Shown here: piece by piece, positions 62,205 to 64,000 of the stretch
Layout: each line of letters starts with the position of its first letter
Numbering within the stretch: position 1 is the stretch's first letter
Assembly: GCF_963583255.1 (NCBI RefSeq)
Contig: NC_084808.1
Location: 15,213,201 to 15,277,200 of the forward strand
Length of the DNA: 64,000 nucleotides
Direction of reading: 5' to 3'
Source: Pyrus communis
Lineage: Eukaryota > Streptophyta > Magnoliopsida > Rosales > Rosaceae
Notes under the pieces: model-generated
The model's database searches: none
Told to the model about the DNA's origin: nothing
Seen by the model: the letters and a program-made list of their open reading frames with translations, nothing else
Made by a program: the position numbers and the translations under genes

Positions 62205-62345
62205 TTTTATTTTTTTTAAAATTTTTTGAATGAAACAATAGCGTTAGTAAGTTAAATGTTAGATTAGTCACTGATGGGGTTTGAACCCACGCCGTCATGC
62301 AAGGGCACAACACCTTTCCACCACAGTAGTAAATGACCACTTGCA
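62205..62345 (-). repeat. tRNA-like SINE candidate
   Basis: On the minus strand it contains GTGGGTTCAAACCCCATC, a good box B, preceded by ACTGTGGTGGAAAGGTGTTG, and ends in an A-rich stretch followed by (TG)n. It differs from the other SINE family in the window. It is not a tRNA gene: the cloverleaf cannot be formed. Confidence 0.45.
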
Positions 62346-63114
62346 TTAAAAGTTCCGTTGCCGGGAAACTCGTCGTCTCCTTATATAAATGGTGATATAT
62401 GCTGTTAAAAGATTAATAACTTAAAAATTAAAATTTTCTACCATTTACATAAAAATACGTGATGTACCATTTGTATTTTTGCCACAACTAAAAATTTCTC
62501 CATCACAACCATGCTCACCACCTTCGATGCCCCATATCTTTGTCGCCACTATCTCCCCCAATCTACCATGCCACCACATTTCTGTTGCCATCAGCCCAAC
62601 TCCCACCATCGTCAGTGCCCCACCATTACCAATGACACCACCGTTGCACGGGCAATCATCCACCATCTTAAAGACCAGCACCGCATTTGTCAAGTGTCAT
62701 TTCTCTCGTTTATAGATTGATGAATTTAGATGTACAGTAGATTTTGTATTTGAATTACATTATAATTAAGGCGAATAAAATTTATGGATTTATAACTTCA
62801 TTAAAATTCCAATTATGCACTAGTCAAACAAGAAACTTCACAAATTCCAGAAATTTATGTCTGTTGTAAATAAATATCATTTAAAATGTGGTTGTCCATT
62901 TCTACACCAATATATAGTATGTCAATAGTTTATGGCACATTTACATAAAGGTAACCCGAATCAAAAAGTAAAATTGAACTTTGATTATAGGATATTTATG
63001 TGTTTACTAAATGTTGAAGAATTAAACGTTTGATGGGGCCATGCAAATTTTAAAATTTGAATTCAAAATTTGAAGGAATTGGATTCCCTACAATTTAGAG
63101 GAAAAAGGTCAGCA
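62346..63114. other. Gene-free DNA with a C-rich tract
   Basis: The part 62500-62690 is CCAC/CCAT-rich and gives Pro/Ser-rich open frames on the plus strand and Gly-rich ones on the minus strand, best read as low-complexity shadows. No gene is supported. Confidence 0.5.
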
Positions 63115-63310
63115 TGGCATCATATGCATCTCTCCTACGTCTCAACGCACACTATAAAGGTGCCAACAATAAAAGAAACAGGTTGGCATCAGGATAGACA
63201 GCCCAACCATGTCGACGTCCACCAAAAGGGAAGATATCCGCAAGCAAATGTAATTTAGCACTTAAACAAGTCAAATCTTGTACTGTCAACAAGTTTTACA
63301 AAGATCGGTT
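63115..63310. repeat. Dispersed repeat, copy B
   Basis: A second copy of the 60.0-kb repeat in the same orientation without the internal duplication; the copies are roughly 80-85% alike by eye. Confidence 0.65.
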
Positions 63311-63437
63311 AAACAAATGAAACAAACTGACAGCAGGCAGCAGGCATACATCTAACTTATGGTGTCCTCTAACTTACATGCGATCCAAATTCCCAAGGGG
63401 TTTTATAAGTGTCCTATGAAGAATTGGAAGCCTTAAA

Positions 63438-64000
63438 TGTCACGACTCGATCCCGACATATGTCTAGGATTGACATGTGACGTTATCAAGTATCTGTATA
63501 TGTAACATACCCCACCTCCGTGATATGTACAAAGCACAACTCAAGTTTCGAATTTTGTAGTAATTTTCGTATACTTTATGGCTGCATCTAACCTTCTCGT
63601 TAGACTGCCTACATACCCTAAGAAGGGATCAAGCCATTCGTAGTTCATCATTCACTATACTCCGACGTTTATCATATTACGTTCAAGCCGAAAAGCATAG
63701 CATTCCTCAATCAATTATTAGAACTTAACAAGCATGGAATTACTAGGTTCAGGGCTACTAACAAACCCACATGACATTCAAGATTTCCATTCCATCCATC
63801 ATATAACTCACTATGTTTTCAACATGATACCTCTATCCACAGCATGTAACAACCAATGAAGCACATAAGTATTCTCAAGCCACATTGATCAACTCATATA
63901 GTCATAAACACAATCATATCCGTCATTCCACAATCACGTCAATTAATCAATTCCATGAATCAAAGATGCACAATTTAACAGTTGACTATGTTAATCAATC
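63438..64000. repeat. Start of an LTR-like repeat running off the window
   Basis: Begins TGTCACGACTCGATCCCGAC, a form common at ends of plant Gypsy LTRs (recollection), followed by non-coding AT-rich sequence to the window end. The opposite end and target duplication are not visible. Confidence 0.35.

Noticed and set aside
62270..62345. tRNA gene on the minus strand
   Set aside because: Box B is good, but no cloverleaf with a 7-bp acceptor stem can be drawn and an A-rich tail follows; SINE-like instead.
62445..62720. Three overlapping 69-82 codon frames
   Set aside because: They come from a CCAC/CCAT-rich low-complexity tract, are open on both strands and have no domain.
1..64000. A novel multi-gene defence or biosynthetic system
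   Set aside because: The intact genes belong to known, functionally separate plant families in a conserved syntenic order; all other coding sequence is transposon-derived or decayed.

Overview
This is plant nuclear DNA: AT-rich, intron-containing genes with GT/AG splice sites, plant-only protein families, and dense LTR, LINE, SINE and MITE debris. Several repeats resemble ones common in apple/pear genomes, so a Rosaceae (Maleae-like) source is my best guess; this rests on memory and was not searched. A run of exactly 200 Ns (46825-47024) marks a scaffold gap.

Layout. 1-2.25 kb: end of a long LTR-like repeat. 2.25-7.7 kb: gene-free, with a SINE piece, a MITE with a perfect 8-bp target duplication, and a 45-bp tandem repeat. 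7.7-14.3 kb: a structurally complete but coding-dead Ty1/copia element on the minus strand, with an unusual array of six hairpins in its leader. 16-18.9 kb: a decayed PMT-type methyltransferase. 21.7-25.3 kb: a 5'-truncated LINE inserted into one of two related segments; the other (26.9-27.3 kb) is an empty-site relative. 26-35 kb: mostly MITEs, a SINE and tandem repeats. 35.1-35.8 kb: an intact single-exon ALOG/LSH gene. 39.3-42.7 kb: a hAT relic, a LINE relic and a foldback element. 44.6-50.0 kb: an intact ten-exon ankyrin-RING E3 ligase gene (XBAT35-like). 52.4-58.2 kb: an intact nine-exon PH-RCC1-FYVE-BRX gene. 59.4-61.7 kb: a decayed aldo-keto reductase whose first exon lies in an exact 361-bp tandem duplication. 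63.4 kb to the end: start of another LTR-like repeat.

The three intact genes are all on the minus strand. Together with the PMT pseudogene their order (RCC1-FYVE, XBAT35, LSH, PMT) matches, as I recall it, Arabidopsis At3g23270-At3g23280-At3g23290-At3g23300. I read the window as a conserved microsyntenic block diluted by transposons, in which the methyltransferase has died. The genes are not an operon or pathway: one is a nuclear transcriptional regulator, one a ubiquitin ligase, one a probable phosphoinositide-binding RCC1 protein.

I see no clear new multi-gene system. The most unusual structure is the hairpin array in the copia leader, whose stems appear to covary around a fixed loop. Exon boundaries were derived by hand from splice consensus and reading frame; both large genes close with a correct frame across every junction.
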